Shown here one piece after another: positions 34,585 through 43,496 of a stretch of 64,000 nt of DNA. The stretch's first letter is position 1. Every line of letters begins with the position of its first letter. Source of the stretch: JANXXV01 sp038200305 (GTDB lineage Bacteria > Acidobacteriota > Terriglobia > Bryobacterales > Bryobacteraceae); the NCBI GenBank assembly GCA_038200305.1, contig JBBPYD010000169.1, positions 5,469 to 69,468 of the forward strand, read 5' to 3'. The notes under the pieces are model-generated. The model was not told the origin of the DNA. It did no database searches and saw nothing but the letters and a program-made list of their open reading frames with translations. The position numbers and the translations under genes are program-made.

Positions 34585-35856
34585 TCACTCTGCGCCTGTA
34601 GCCGTCATTTCCTGAGGAGGATCGCCGCCCACCATATTCTGCGCCACAATCAGCCGCCTGGCTTCTATCCGGACGCGGGGCAGATAACGGGCGAACACGG
34701 CAGCACTGACCATGCAGGCGATGCCGCTGGCGAAGACAACGCGCGGCGCTCCGAGCCGGTGCGCCAATGACCCGGCGAGCAGAGAGCCAAACGGCGCCAT
34801 GCCCATGAACATCATGGTGTACGCCGACATAACACGGCCGCGGATGTAATCGGGTGAGAGCGTCTGGATCAACGTGTTCGACGCCGCCATCTGCACCATC
34901 ATGGAGAATCCGACCGGGATCAGCAGCGCCGCCGATAACCAGAACCATTGGGACATAGAGAACAGCGCCAGGCTCAGTCCGAAACCTGCCGTTGCGGCCA
35001 TCACCCAGCGCCCGAGTCCACGAATGCCGGTGCGCGCCGCGAGCATCAACGCACCCATCAGAGCGCCCAGTCCAGACGCTCCCATCAAGATGCCGAGCCC
35101 CGACGCACCGCCATGCAGAATCTGATCGGCGAAGATTGGCATCAGTACCGCGTAGGGCATTGCGAACAAACTCACGAAGCCGAGTAACAACAAGAGCGCG
35201 CGAATCGGCACGTGCCCGGCAACGAAGCGGAAGCCTTCCTTAATCTGCTCAAACGCGGATACAGCGGCTTTCCGGGCGCTCACGGCAGGAACATCCATCA
35301 TGAGTAACCCGGTGATCACAGCGATGTAACTGATCGAATTGGCCAGAAAACACCAACCTTCTCCGATGGCGGCCACAAGAACGCCTGCAACCGCCGGTCC
35401 GACGATCCGGGCGCCATTGACCATGGATGAATTCAGGGCGATCGCGTTTGCCATATCGCCTTTGCCTACCATGTCAACCACAAACGTCTGCCGGGCGGGG
35501 ATATCAAACGCGTTTACGATTCCAAGACTTGCGGCGAAGGCGGCGATTTCCCAAACCTGAATGTGCCCGCTCAGCGTGAGAGCCGCAAGCCCCAGCGCAA
35601 GCAACAGGGACGCGATCTGAGTACCGATGACGATCCGGTGGCGGTTGTGACGGTCCGCGAACGCGCCCCCGATGGAGGCGAACAGCAGCACCGGAATCTG
35701 TCCGGCAAAGCCGATTGCGCCCAGCAGCACAGCCGAGCCGGTTAGCCGGTAGACCAGCCATGCCTGCGCCACCGATTGCATCCATGTCCCGATGAGCGAG
35801 ATCAACTGTCCGGCAAAGAACAATCGAAAATTCCGATGGCGCAATGAGCGGAGCAT
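34585..35856 (-). CDS. MFS transporter, EntS-like exporter family
   Basis: From ATG 35856, preceded by GGAG at a distance of about 8 bases, the product has 423 residues and about twelve membrane helices. The first helices read NFRLFFAGQLISLIGTWMQS, followed by the MFS loop FADRHNRHR after helix 2. This is the MFS_3/EntS-type group, which exports siderophores or drugs. The open frame continues another 260 codons upstream, but that portion lies antisense to the genes at 35926 and 36369 and is not counted. A GTG about 36 bases upstream is an alternative start. It ends 19 bp before rsmG. Confidence 0.86.
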   Translation of the reverse strand: MLRSLRHRNFRLFFAGQLISLIGTWMQSVAQAWLVYRLTGSAVLLGAIGFAGQIPVLLFASIGGAFADRHNRHRIVIGTQIASLLLALGLAALTLSGHIQVWEIAAFAASLGIVNAFDIPARQTFVVDMVGKGDMANAIALNSSMVNGARIVGPAVAGVLVAAIGEGWCFLANSISYIAVITGLLMMDVPAVSARKAAVSAFEQIKEGFRFVAGHVPIRALLLLLGFVSLFAMPYAVLMPIFADQILHGGASGLGILMGASGLGALMGALMLAARTGIRGLGRWVMAATAGFGLSLALFSMSQWFWLSAALLIPVGFSMMVQMAASNTLIQTLSPDYIRGRVMSAYTMMFMGMAPFGSLLAGSLAHRLGAPRVVFASGIACMVSAAVFARYLPRVRIEARRLIVAQNMVGGDPPQEMTATGAE

Positions 35857-35925
35857 CTGCCGCGCTCCAGGCTGCTCGCCGGTCTTGTCCACCCCGGTTC
35901 TATCCACATAAAATAGGACGCAGCA

Positions 35926-36228
35926 ATGGAAGTTTCTGTATCTGTAGGGATTTTGGTGCTCGGCGATAACCATTTCATTGTGCGCGGACCACCGCCGGAT
36001 GCAGCTTCCGCCATCGCGCTGGCACGCCATTGGACACTCATCCGCATCGGACAGGCGGCTCCGCCTGCTCTGGATGAATGGCAGATCAGCTCTCGCGAAT
36101 TCCGCGAAGACCTGACCTGGGCAGTGATCGTGCCGGGTGTCGGAGAGATTACTCCTGGCGTGGCGCGGTTGCTGAAGGAACTGTCCGTACGGGGGATAGT
36201 CATTCAGGACGCCACCCGTTCGACCTGA
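35926..36228 (+). CDS. Small hypothetical protein
   Basis: A 100-residue cytosolic protein, start supported by AGGACGCAGCA upstream. No domain is recognised. The sequence has alternating beta and alpha character: VSVGILVLGDNHFIVRGPPPDAASAIALARHW at the N-terminus in parts, and DLTWAVIVPGVGEITPGVARLLKELSVRGIVIQD at the C-terminus in parts. The composition is normal for the genome, so it is probably a real gene. Confidence 0.6.
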   Translation: MEVSVSVGILVLGDNHFIVRGPPPDAASAIALARHWTLIRIGQAAPPALDEWQISSREFREDLTWAVIVPGVGEITPGVARLLKELSVRGIVIQDATRST

Positions 36229-36368
36229 TTGGAACAATAAATTTCGGATTGCGTCCTCTCTTCTATGGAATTCGCACAAAACGGACTCGCTTCCGGCCAA
36301 GTCCGCCGAGTTCCTCTTTCGTTTGGCGCCGCCGGAAGCGGCCTTTGTGCTAAAAAGGAACTGTACCC

Positions 36369-37061
36369 ATGACACCTGAAGAGCGGCAAATGCTGACTGA
36401 TTTGGCCCAGAAGATCGCCCAAGCGCCGGCTCCGGCGCGTGATCCGGATGCCGACGAACTGATCCGGACGCAGATCGGTTCCCGTCCCGATGCCCTGTAT
36501 ATGTTGACGCAAACCGTGCTGATTCAGAATATTGCACTCGATCACGCAAAGCAGCAGATTCAACAATTGGAACAGCGCTCCTCGCAGAATCCTGCGCCCC
36601 AAGCGCCCACCAGTTTCCTTGGTTCGCTGTTTGGCTCGCATCCATCGCAACCCGCGGCCACCCCGGCGCAGACGCCCGGTTATGGCCAAGCGCCTCCTCC
36701 GCCCCCGTACGCGCCTGCCCAACCTGTTGGCGGTGGAGCGCCCAGCTTTCTTCGTAGCGCGGCGACTACGGCAGCGGGTGTGGCTGCGGGTGCATTCGCC
36801 TTTGAAGGAATTCGCTCCATGTTCGGCGGCGGTGGTGAGCATCTGGGTGGATTCGGAGGCGGTATGCATGGCTCCGGGTTCCTCTCGGACGCCCCAGCGG
36901 AGACCATCGTCAATAACTACTATGATTCGCCCGATCCGGCTCTCGATAATGTCAGCGATGACACTTCGACGCAGGACGACACGGATGATTCAACAGAATC
37001 TGTCGACGATTCCGATTACTCCTCCGACGATAGCGGTTCCTCTGGCGACGATCTAGTCTAA
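36369..37061 (+). CDS. DUF2076 protein with acidic Ser/Asp tail
   Basis: A 230-residue protein. The N-terminal DUF2076 segment is clear: MTPEERQMLTDLAQKIAQAP, then RPDALYMLTQTVLIQNIALDHA, leading to a coiled-coil-like QQIQQLEQRS. A Pro/Gln/Ala-rich region and a Gly-rich hydrophobic segment (TTAAGVAAGAFAFEGIRSMFGGGGEHLGG, in parts) follow. The last 40 residues are almost all Asp, Ser and Thr. The function of DUF2076 is unknown; proteins of this kind are suspected envelope components. 140 bp of non-coding sequence precede it. Confidence 0.82.
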   Translation: MTPEERQMLTDLAQKIAQAPAPARDPDADELIRTQIGSRPDALYMLTQTVLIQNIALDHAKQQIQQLEQRSSQNPAPQAPTSFLGSLFGSHPSQPAATPAQTPGYGQAPPPPPYAPAQPVGGGAPSFLRSAATTAAGVAAGAFAFEGIRSMFGGGGEHLGGFGGGMHGSGFLSDAPAETIVNNYYDSPDPALDNVSDDTSTQDDTDDSTESVDDSDYSSDDSGSSGDDLV

Positions 37062-37075
37062 TCAGTTCGCATGAA

Positions 37076-37107
37076 GTTCCCGCACGGTAGTAGAATCGTG
37101 CGGGAAC
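37076..37107 (+). promoter_or_regulatory. Perfect hairpin sequestering the esterase ribosome-binding site
   Basis: An 11-bp perfect stem (GTTCCCGCACG at 37076-37086 and CGTGCGGGAAC at 37097-37107) with a 10-base loop. The 3' arm contains GGGA, the only Shine-Dalgarno candidate for the ATG at 37111, which lies just 4 bases after the stem. No T-run follows, so it is less like a terminator than a structure that hides the ribosome-binding site. An alternative is a weak terminator for the DUF2076 gene. Confidence 0.6.
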
Positions 37108-37110
37108 CTT

Positions 37111-37935
37111 ATGTCTCGTCTATTTTCGATTTCCATTCTTTTTACAGCGATCATGAGTGCCGCGCAGATGCGGACCGATGTTGAGTACGCGAAAAAGGGG
37201 AATGTCTCTCTGACGCTGGACGCATCGGTTCCAGACGGCGGCGGCCCGTTTCCGGCAGTGATCTTGGTGCATGGCGGTGGATTCACAAAGGGCGACAAGC
37301 AGACTTATGTAAAGCCGCTTTTCAAGCCGCTGACCGACGCGAATTTCACTTGGTTCACCATCAACTACCGCCTGGCGCCGCAGTACCGGATGCCCGCCCC
37401 CGCTGAGGATGTGATCAGCGCGATTGAATGGGTGCGCGCCGACGCAAAAGACTACAAAGTGGACCCGAAGCGAATTGCGCTGGTAGGGGAGTCGGCGGGC
37501 GCGTATCTGGTGGACTACGCGGCATTAACTGCGCCAAAGAACGCACGGGTCGCTGCAGTGGTGTCCTTTTATGGCCCGCATGATCTTGTGCTCCAAGTGA
37601 AAGAGAAGGGAGATAAGGTCAGCGAGGGCTTGCAGAGTCTCACCGGGGTTACCGAACTGGACGCCGAGGGCGTCAAGAAATTGCACGGCCTCTCACCGTA
37701 CTTTCTGGTTCACAAGAACATGCCGCCATTCCTGTTGATTCACGGCACGGATGACGAACAGGTGCCTTACCGGCAATCCATCCAATTCCGCCGGGCGATT
37801 CAGGACAAAGGCGGCAAGTGTGAGTTGTTCACCGTAGACGGCGCCAAGCATGGGGTGGGACCGTGGGGGTCCCATCCCGAACAGCAGGCGTACAAAGCAA
37901 AGATGATCGAATGGTTGCGAGCGGCGCTACGATAG
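37111..37935 (+). CDS. Secreted alpha/beta-hydrolase (carboxylesterase-like)
   Basis: A 274-residue protein with a signal peptide (MSRLFSISILFTAIMSAAQ). The hormone-sensitive-lipase/BD-FAE-like motif HGGGF is present in LVHGGGFTKGDK, the nucleophile in LVGESAGAYL, the acid in GTDDEQVPY and the catalytic His in GAKHGVG. It would hydrolyse short acyl esters, possibly acetylated carbohydrates. Its ribosome-binding site lies in the stem described at 37076-37107. It converges on the release-factor-like gene, whose stop lies 5 bp away. Confidence 0.87.
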   Translation: MSRLFSISILFTAIMSAAQMRTDVEYAKKGNVSLTLDASVPDGGGPFPAVILVHGGGFTKGDKQTYVKPLFKPLTDANFTWFTINYRLAPQYRMPAPAEDVISAIEWVRADAKDYKVDPKRIALVGESAGAYLVDYAALTAPKNARVAAVVSFYGPHDLVLQVKEKGDKVSEGLQSLTGVTELDAEGVKKLHGLSPYFLVHKNMPPFLLIHGTDDEQVPYRQSIQFRRAIQDKGGKCELFTVDGAKHGVGPWGSHPEQQAYKAKMIEWLRAALR

Positions 37936-37940
37936 CATCG

Positions 37941-39047
37941 TCAATACCTGAACAGCGCAGCCATGGTTGCAGCACCCGGCATCCGCTCCAGCGGCGCGAT
38001 ATGCACCTCGCCGGAGTTCAGAATGGTCTGCAGCGCAGCTACGTTGTAGCGTTCCGCCGCCTCGATTCCTTCCGCCAAAAACAGATGCGCCACCCGGCCT
38101 TCCCTGGCAGCCTTCAGAATGTTAGCCGCATCGGTGGAAGTACGATCGGTGCCGCCGAGCTTGTCGTACTGCGCTAATAAACCGTCCGCCTCCAGGGTGT
38201 TTTGCGACTGCAGTAGTTCCAACGCGCGCCGGTGCAATTCGCCGCCTTTGAGGCCGTCCGGCGCCCCTTGTACGCCGTCGTCGACGAGGTTTGGATATTT
38301 GGTGACATGGTGGTACAAAGCGAGTTCGTAATCCACGCCGGCCAGAACCACCGGGGCCGGGTCGTCTTTTAACAGACCGTTCAGGCCCTTATCGATCTGT
38401 TTATAGAAGTGCTGCATGTATTCGTCCTTCTTTTCCCGATCGGTATTCGTTCCGAACAGTACGCCCTTCATGGAGCCGGTGGCTTGTCCGGCTGTCGAGC
38501 GATTGTCCTGAACGTGATCGGGCTTGTCTGTCGCCATGAATTCGTGCAGAGTGTGCGGAATGGAATCTGGCAGCGTCACCTCTTCGGAAGAATCGTCTGT
38601 ACAACGGAGCAGCCGGATATTTTTCTGACTCAGCGCCAGGATGTAGAAAGTCTTTTGCTGATGCAGCAACCGGAGCAGAGGCGCGATTTGAAAGTGGTCC
38701 GCTACCACGGCCATTTCATCGAGATCCCACGGCAGCGAGTAGTGCCGGAACAGATCGGGAGAGCGAAAGATCGCAAGCACCTTTGCATGCCCGTAACCTC
38801 CGCCTTCCACCAACGCGTGAATGGGTTCCAGCAGAGCGCGCTTTTGGGACGATTCCACCTCGCGTTCCTCCAGCAGGGATTCCACTCGTTCCACCGCTTT
38901 CTTCAATCTTACGGTTTGTTCCCTCCTGTCCACCCCGGTGGGTGCTACCGGTAGATAGATGCTGATGCACGGCCCTGCCACGGCAGCCATGGTTTTCACA
39001 TCTTGCGTGGACAGAACGGCGTTTTCGCTCATGGTCTTCGATTGCAT
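37941..39047 (-). CDS. Bacterial archaeo-eukaryotic release factor-like protein (baeRF family)
   Basis: A 368-residue cytosolic protein with a strong ribosome-binding site (GTTGAGGGAG). The baeRF/eRF1-like layout is visible: an N-terminal PCISIYLPVAPTGVDRREQTVRLKKA segment in parts, a middle domain with FYILALSQKNIRLLRC, and a C-terminal region with FYKQIDKGLNGLL, PVVLAGVDYELALYHHVTKYPNL and NTLEADGLLAQYDKL. These proteins resemble eukaryotic peptide-release factor domains and are suspected to act on ribosomes under stress; direct function is not established. It lies 19 bp after the GH1-like gene, and may be co-transcribed with the sugar operon. Confidence 0.82.
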   Translation of the reverse strand: MQSKTMSENAVLSTQDVKTMAAVAGPCISIYLPVAPTGVDRREQTVRLKKAVERVESLLEEREVESSQKRALLEPIHALVEGGGYGHAKVLAIFRSPDLFRHYSLPWDLDEMAVVADHFQIAPLLRLLHQQKTFYILALSQKNIRLLRCTDDSSEEVTLPDSIPHTLHEFMATDKPDHVQDNRSTAGQATGSMKGVLFGTNTDREKKDEYMQHFYKQIDKGLNGLLKDDPAPVVLAGVDYELALYHHVTKYPNLVDDGVQGAPDGLKGGELHRRALELLQSQNTLEADGLLAQYDKLGGTDRTSTDAANILKAAREGRVAHLFLAEGIEAAERYNVAALQTILNSGEVHIAPLERMPGAATMAALFRY

Positions 39048-39066
39048 GATTTAATCTCCCTCAACA

Positions 39067-40263
39067 TTAAATTCCTAAGCTCAAGCTTTGCGTGGGCAAA
39101 ACGCCGTGCCAATCCTTGATGAGTTCCCGATAGGCCTCGCCTACAGGCCGGATCTTCCGATCCATATCATATAGACCAAGCGGATTCACATGCCCGTTGT
39201 CCTGCCGAAGCGTTGTATCCCAATCCACCTGATCGGTCAGGCTATACCAGGTGAAACCAAGAATCGGTACTCCGTCCTGCTTCAATCGGTGGACATTCGC
39301 CCATTCCTTTTTCAGCCAGGCCGGTGCGAGTTGCACATCGGCCAGATTCGTTTCCGTGTGCATCACCGGCAGCCCATAACGTGTAAAATACTGGTGCGTG
39401 ATGACGTAATAACCGAAAATCTCGCCCGAATCCACGATATCGCCATCGGTCTCCACCAGATGCTCATTGCTGATGTAGTAGTCGTTTCCCATCACGCAAT
39501 GCACCTTCTTGTGATGCGCTCCGAACCAGTGATATTCGTCACGGGTCATGCCGTTATCGAGCAGGTACTCAAACATCCGGACGTTCAATGGATTCCCGTA
39601 AGTCAGATCGAGCGATAGAAATCGCTTTTCGTTGTACGTCTCGGCCAGTTCGCTGCAAGAAGGTTTTTCCGGGTGGAAATACTCCGAGGATTCACTCTGG
39701 ATGAAGATCGCCGCCGGTTGAACCTCCAGTATTGAGTTCATCGCAAGCACGTTCGCTTTACACAGATTATGTATTGCGTTCACAAAGGCCCGGTCGCTTT
39801 TCAGGCATTCGTTCCACCACCCGTACTGTCCGGAAAACGTCGCCGCTACGAATATTTCGTTTACTGGTGTGTAATAACGGAGCCATGGATAGCGCATGGC
39901 GACAGCCTTAGCGTATTCCGCGAAGAGTTGCGGCCAATCCTTGTTCTGAAAATTTCCAATCCAATCCGGGACGCCGAAATGGCAGAGATCCACGATGGGC
40001 GTGATTTGGAGCCTTCGCAGTTCGGCGAACGTCTCGTCCGCAAAATCCCAGTCATAGCGTCCTTGGCCTTGATGAACCCGGTAATAGGGAGGACCATAGC
40101 GCAGATAGTTGAGGCCGAGATCCTTCACCAGCGCGAAGTCTTCACGCCATCGCTCATAATGCCGGCACTTTCCCATTTCATCCACACGCCGCGTACTTCC
40201 ATCTTTCGCCGGGACCGTTGGATAGCTGTTCTCAATTCCTGTACAGAACATGAAACGAGACAC
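39067..40263 (-). CDS. Second GH1-like glycosidase (paralogue of 5685-6884)
   Basis: GTG at 40263, preceded by AAAAGGAGATCC, aligns the N-terminus with the first paralogue (SRFMFCTGIENSYPT against AQFMFATGIENSYPT), giving 398 residues. The acid/base motif TPVNEI (Glu136) and nucleophile HTETN (Glu305) are the same non-standard forms. Sequence identity to the first copy is clearly high over the whole length. No signal peptide. It sits 16 bp after a GH4 gene that is coupled to a sugar kinase, so its operon context differs from the first copy, which is with SDR and epimerase. Confidence 0.85.
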   Translation of the reverse strand: MSRFMFCTGIENSYPTVPAKDGSTRRVDEMGKCRHYERWREDFALVKDLGLNYLRYGPPYYRVHQGQGRYDWDFADETFAELRRLQITPIVDLCHFGVPDWIGNFQNKDWPQLFAEYAKAVAMRYPWLRYYTPVNEIFVAATFSGQYGWWNECLKSDRAFVNAIHNLCKANVLAMNSILEVQPAAIFIQSESSEYFHPEKPSCSELAETYNEKRFLSLDLTYGNPLNVRMFEYLLDNGMTRDEYHWFGAHHKKVHCVMGNDYYISNEHLVETDGDIVDSGEIFGYYVITHQYFTRYGLPVMHTETNLADVQLAPAWLKKEWANVHRLKQDGVPILGFTWYSLTDQVDWDTTLRQDNGHVNPLGLYDMDRKIRPVGEAYRELIKDWHGVLPTQSLSLGI

Positions 40264-40279
40264 GCTTTGGATCTCCTTT

Positions 40280-41659
40280 TCAGTTTGATAAATAGCCCAA
40301 GTTGCGGGGGTCGCTTTCAACCAGCGCCCGGACCAGACTGGTGGCAGGCTCCCATTCCCCTACAATCGGATTCGTCAGCAGGGCAAGACGCGCCAAATCG
40401 AAAGACTTTTCAACCGCCGCCCGGATGGTCAGCCGCTCATACTCCTTCACGGCCGTGACCAGTCCCTCAATCGTTTTTGGGAGCAGCCCTATTGGGAGCG
40501 GTTTGGGGCCAAACTGATTGAGCTCGCAAGGAACCTCCACCACATCGTCCGGCGCAAGTTCGTCAATCGTGGTTCCATTTCGCACATTCAGAAGGGCCGG
40601 ATGGATCCGCGCGCCCGACAGGGCCGCAATGGAATCCACCGCGATGCGATGGTACCCGGTAGCCCCTTCAAACGGATCCCAATCGTGCTTGCCCTGCTGA
40701 AAAGCCGACTCTGCATTCGCTTCCAGCCGCATGTAGCTGGCGTTGCGCCGATTCAGATACTGCTTGTAAACATCGAGCGCGCGCTGAGGCTCACCCGCGG
40801 CCACCAATCGCTCCAGGCTGCCCACAAGCTCTTCGTTTAACTTCAGGATCTCCTCCCCCCGTGTTGCCCCGCTTGCGTTCTGGTTGTGAAGAGCTTTGCG
40901 TTGGGAATAGTAGAAGAAGACATATTCGGTCGGGATCAGACGAAGCGTGCGAATCAGATCCGGATCGAAGAGATCTCCTGGATAGAGCCTTCGGAGAGTG
41001 GAGTCTTCGATCAGCACGCGGTCCGTGACGTCGCCGCCACGGAGCAAAACGCGCCGCACCCAGCCGAGGTGATTCAACCCGGCGTAATCGAATTGCATCT
41101 TCTCAAAGGGCTCACCCAAAGCCCACGCAATCCGATGAAACAGTTCGCTGGGGGTGTCGCAAATACCGATCACCCGCACGCCCGTGTGCTGCATCAACGC
41201 CTGCGTAATTAGGCCGGCAGGATTGGTGAAGTTGATAAGCCAGGCGCCGGGGGCGTGCCGCTCCACCATCCGTGCCTGTTCCAGAGCGGCCGGGACGGTC
41301 CGCAAAGCCATGGCGAACCCGCCGGGGCCGGTGGTTTCCTGCCCTGCATAGCCATGTTCGATAGCTATTCGTTCATCGCGCGCCCGGCCAGCCATTCCCC
41401 CAACACGGATGCTGCTGACTACGAATTTTGAACCGTCAATCGCCGCTTCCAAACCACCCGGCGTTGTGATACGAATGCCTCGCCCTTTTGTAATTTCATT
41501 TCCCAGAGCCGCCATCAATTGCGCCCGGCAGGAGTCTACGTCGAACAAAGCGATCTCGCTAACACCGATTTCAGACTGCGCTTGTGCCAGTCCATGAATC
41601 AACAGAGGCGTTCGAACGCTTCCGCCGCCCAAGACCGAGATCTTCATGTTTCCCGTCAT
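40280..41659 (-). CDS. GH4 family 6-phospho-beta-glucosidase-like enzyme
   Basis: A 459-residue NAD- and metal-dependent glycosidase of family GH4. The Rossmann loop KISVLGGGSVRTPLL begins at residue 5. FTNPAGLITQ, the metal-site Cys in GICDTPSELF and GLNHLGWVRRV are all GH4 hallmarks. In the family the mechanism is an NAD-assisted elimination, usually on 6-phospho sugars. No PTS genes are present in the window, so the substrate may be phosphorylated by the coupled kinase or be unphosphorylated. Its ATG overlaps the kinase stop by 4 bp (ATGA). Confidence 0.9.
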   Translation of the reverse strand: MTGNMKISVLGGGSVRTPLLIHGLAQAQSEIGVSEIALFDVDSCRAQLMAALGNEITKGRGIRITTPGGLEAAIDGSKFVVSSIRVGGMAGRARDERIAIEHGYAGQETTGPGGFAMALRTVPAALEQARMVERHAPGAWLINFTNPAGLITQALMQHTGVRVIGICDTPSELFHRIAWALGEPFEKMQFDYAGLNHLGWVRRVLLRGGDVTDRVLIEDSTLRRLYPGDLFDPDLIRTLRLIPTEYVFFYYSQRKALHNQNASGATRGEEILKLNEELVGSLERLVAAGEPQRALDVYKQYLNRRNASYMRLEANAESAFQQGKHDWDPFEGATGYHRIAVDSIAALSGARIHPALLNVRNGTTIDELAPDDVVEVPCELNQFGPKPLPIGLLPKTIEGLVTAVKEYERLTIRAAVEKSFDLARLALLTNPIVGEWEPATSLVRALVESDPRNLGYLSN

Positions 41660-42606
41660 GCCGCTTGTCCTTTCAACTTCAATCTAAGCTCGTCCAGCGT
41701 AGGGAATGAGGCTAGGCCTCCCAGCTTCCGGGTAGAAAGCGCTCCGCAAATGTTCGCGGTTTCCAGGCACCTTTGCGGTGGTTCGCCGCCCAGCCAGGCA
41801 TGAATAAAGCCCGCGTCGAAGCAGTCGCCGGCGCCTGTTGTATCTATATGGGCCACCTCGATCGGATCGCACAGCAATTCCTGCTTTTTCCACAGCAGGG
41901 CCGCTCCTCGCCCGCCCAGTTTCAGAGCCACGGAGCGAATTCCTTTTTCGCGGAAGGAACGCAGCATCCGGTGTGGTTCGGTTTCGCCGGTCATCAACTC
42001 CGCTTCACGGTCGTTTGGGAAAAACAAGTCGGCCTCCTGCAACATAGGGATGTTTCGTGTATCCGTCAGCCACGATGGATGCCAGCCCACATCGATGGAA
42101 ATTTTGCAGCCGCGGTTCCTTAGATATGCGAACAATCCAGCATTCAAGACGTGATCCGGAGCGCAGGCAAAGTGGACATGCCGGGCTTTGGCCATCAGCT
42201 TCTTCGATTCCGGCTCCTTCAGCAGAAAGCGTAACCGCTCGTTTGCGCCGTAATAGCTGAAAAACGCTCGATCCTCGTGAGTAGAGACGCTCACCGTCAA
42301 ACCAGTTGGCTCCGATGGGTGGTGCTCCAGCGCCGTGGCGTTCACTCCCGCATCGATCAGGCGTTTCACCAGCCACATCCCGTCTTGCCTGCCGACCACG
42401 CCGAGCACCGCGGCCTTTACTCCCAACCGCGCCAAGCCACACGCGGTGATGGCCGCTCCGCCTCCAATGTCGCGATGGAACTGACGGGCGAACGCCTCCT
42501 CCCCCAGCTTGGGCAACTTGTTGAAATCGCTTAGAACCTCATCGATGAAGAAATCCCCTACGGCTACCACGTCCCAGAGTTTGTTCGCATCCGGCTGCCT
42601 TGTCAT
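41656..42606 (-). CDS. PfkB/ribokinase-family carbohydrate kinase
   Basis: A 316-residue sugar kinase. The N-terminal GGGAAITACGLARLG and the C-terminal signature DTTGAGDCFDAGFIHAW (catalytic Asp) define the ribokinase family. It differs clearly from the KdgK-like protein at 27547. First gene of the kinase-GH4-GH1-baeRF operon. Because GH4 enzymes often act on phosphorylated disaccharides, this kinase may supply them, or phosphorylate the monosaccharide released. A TATATA-containing AT-rich stretch lies just upstream of its ATG. Confidence 0.9.
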   Translation of the reverse strand: MTRQPDANKLWDVVAVGDFFIDEVLSDFNKLPKLGEEAFARQFHRDIGGGAAITACGLARLGVKAAVLGVVGRQDGMWLVKRLIDAGVNATALEHHPSEPTGLTVSVSTHEDRAFFSYYGANERLRFLLKEPESKKLMAKARHVHFACAPDHVLNAGLFAYLRNRGCKISIDVGWHPSWLTDTRNIPMLQEADLFFPNDREAELMTGETEPHRMLRSFREKGIRSVALKLGGRGAALLWKKQELLCDPIEVAHIDTTGAGDCFDAGFIHAWLGGEPPQRCLETANICGALSTRKLGGLASFPTLDELRLKLKGQAA

Positions 42607-42719
42607 CGCTGTATATAAGATTGCCGCGCAGACAGCCTATTTCGCTAAAAAGAATGTAACCGTTAAAAGCTCGGATCGCGATTTAGCTTCTTCGCTGAAA
42701 AGCATCCAACCAGATCAAG

Positions 42720-43496
42720 GTGGACGATTCTTCGCAGCCTGCGCTTATCATAGCGGCGCACCCGGACGATGAGGTGATCGGTCTAGGGAGCCGGTTGCCG
42801 CACATGAAGAGTTCCGCCCTGGTAGTTCATTCCACTGACGGAGCGCCGGTGCGGGATGCTTTTGTTGCGGGATTTCCCGGCAAAGGAGCATACGCTGCTG
42901 CTCGCAGGCAGGAACTGGCAGCGGCTTTGGCGTTGGCCGGAATTTCTCCGCAACAATGCCGTTATCTCAGTTTCGGCGATCAGGAAATCTCCTTCCATCT
43001 GGAAGACCTTGCTGAACGAATTCTTAAAATTTTGCGGGAGATAAAGCCTGCGGTGGTCTACACCCACCCCTATGAAGGTGGGCATCCCGATCATGATGCT
43101 ACCGCCTTTGCCGTCCACTCCGCAGTGAAGATGTTTGCGGGAAATGGGGCCAGCCGGCCGCGAATCTACGAATTCACGTCGTATCACTCCGGTCCAAGTG
43201 GCATGGAAACATCGGAATTTCTACCCTACCCTGGAAGCTCGATTTGTTCAAAAGTTCTTGACGAACAAGAGCGCCTGCTCAAAGCCCGCATGTTTGATTG
43301 CTTCGTCACACAGCGGCATATGCTTCAACAATTTCCCTTATTGATCGAAAAGACAAGGCCCGGGCCCCCCTACGACTTCAGTCAGGCGCCCCATGCAGGC
43401 AAACTTTACTACGAAAGCTTCGATTGGGGTGTGGACGGCCCTCGCTGGCGTGAATTAGCCCGTGAAGCCGGACAAGCCCTTGGGATTAAGGACTAA
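42720..43496 (+). CDS. PIG-L (LmbE) family N-deacetylase
   Basis: A 258-residue metal-dependent deacetylase with GTG start at 42720. The zinc motif AHPDDEVIG (residues 13-21) and the second metal-His motif GGHPDHDATAF (around 120-130) are diagnostic. It removes the N-acetyl group from GlcNAc-containing molecules. The stop (43494-43496) is followed immediately by the ATG of a glycosyltransferase, so the two form one operon. Glycosyl transfer followed by N-deacetylation is the logic of mycothiol, bacillithiol and GPI-type pathways. Confidence 0.9.
   Translation: MDDSSQPALIIAAHPDDEVIGLGSRLPHMKSSALVVHSTDGAPVRDAFVAGFPGKGAYAAARRQELAAALALAGISPQQCRYLSFGDQEISFHLEDLAERILKILREIKPAVVYTHPYEGGHPDHDATAFAVHSAVKMFAGNGASRPRIYEFTSYHSGPSGMETSEFLPYPGSSICSKVLDEQERLLKARMFDCFVTQRHMLQQFPLLIEKTRPGPPYDFSQAPHAGKLYYESFDWGVDGPRWRELAREAGQALGIKD

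Noticed and set aside
35857..36645. N-terminal extension of the MFS transporter frame (about 260 codons)
   Set aside because: Runs antisense to two plus-strand genes and has no membrane or domain pattern; the ATG at 35856 has its own ribosome-binding site.
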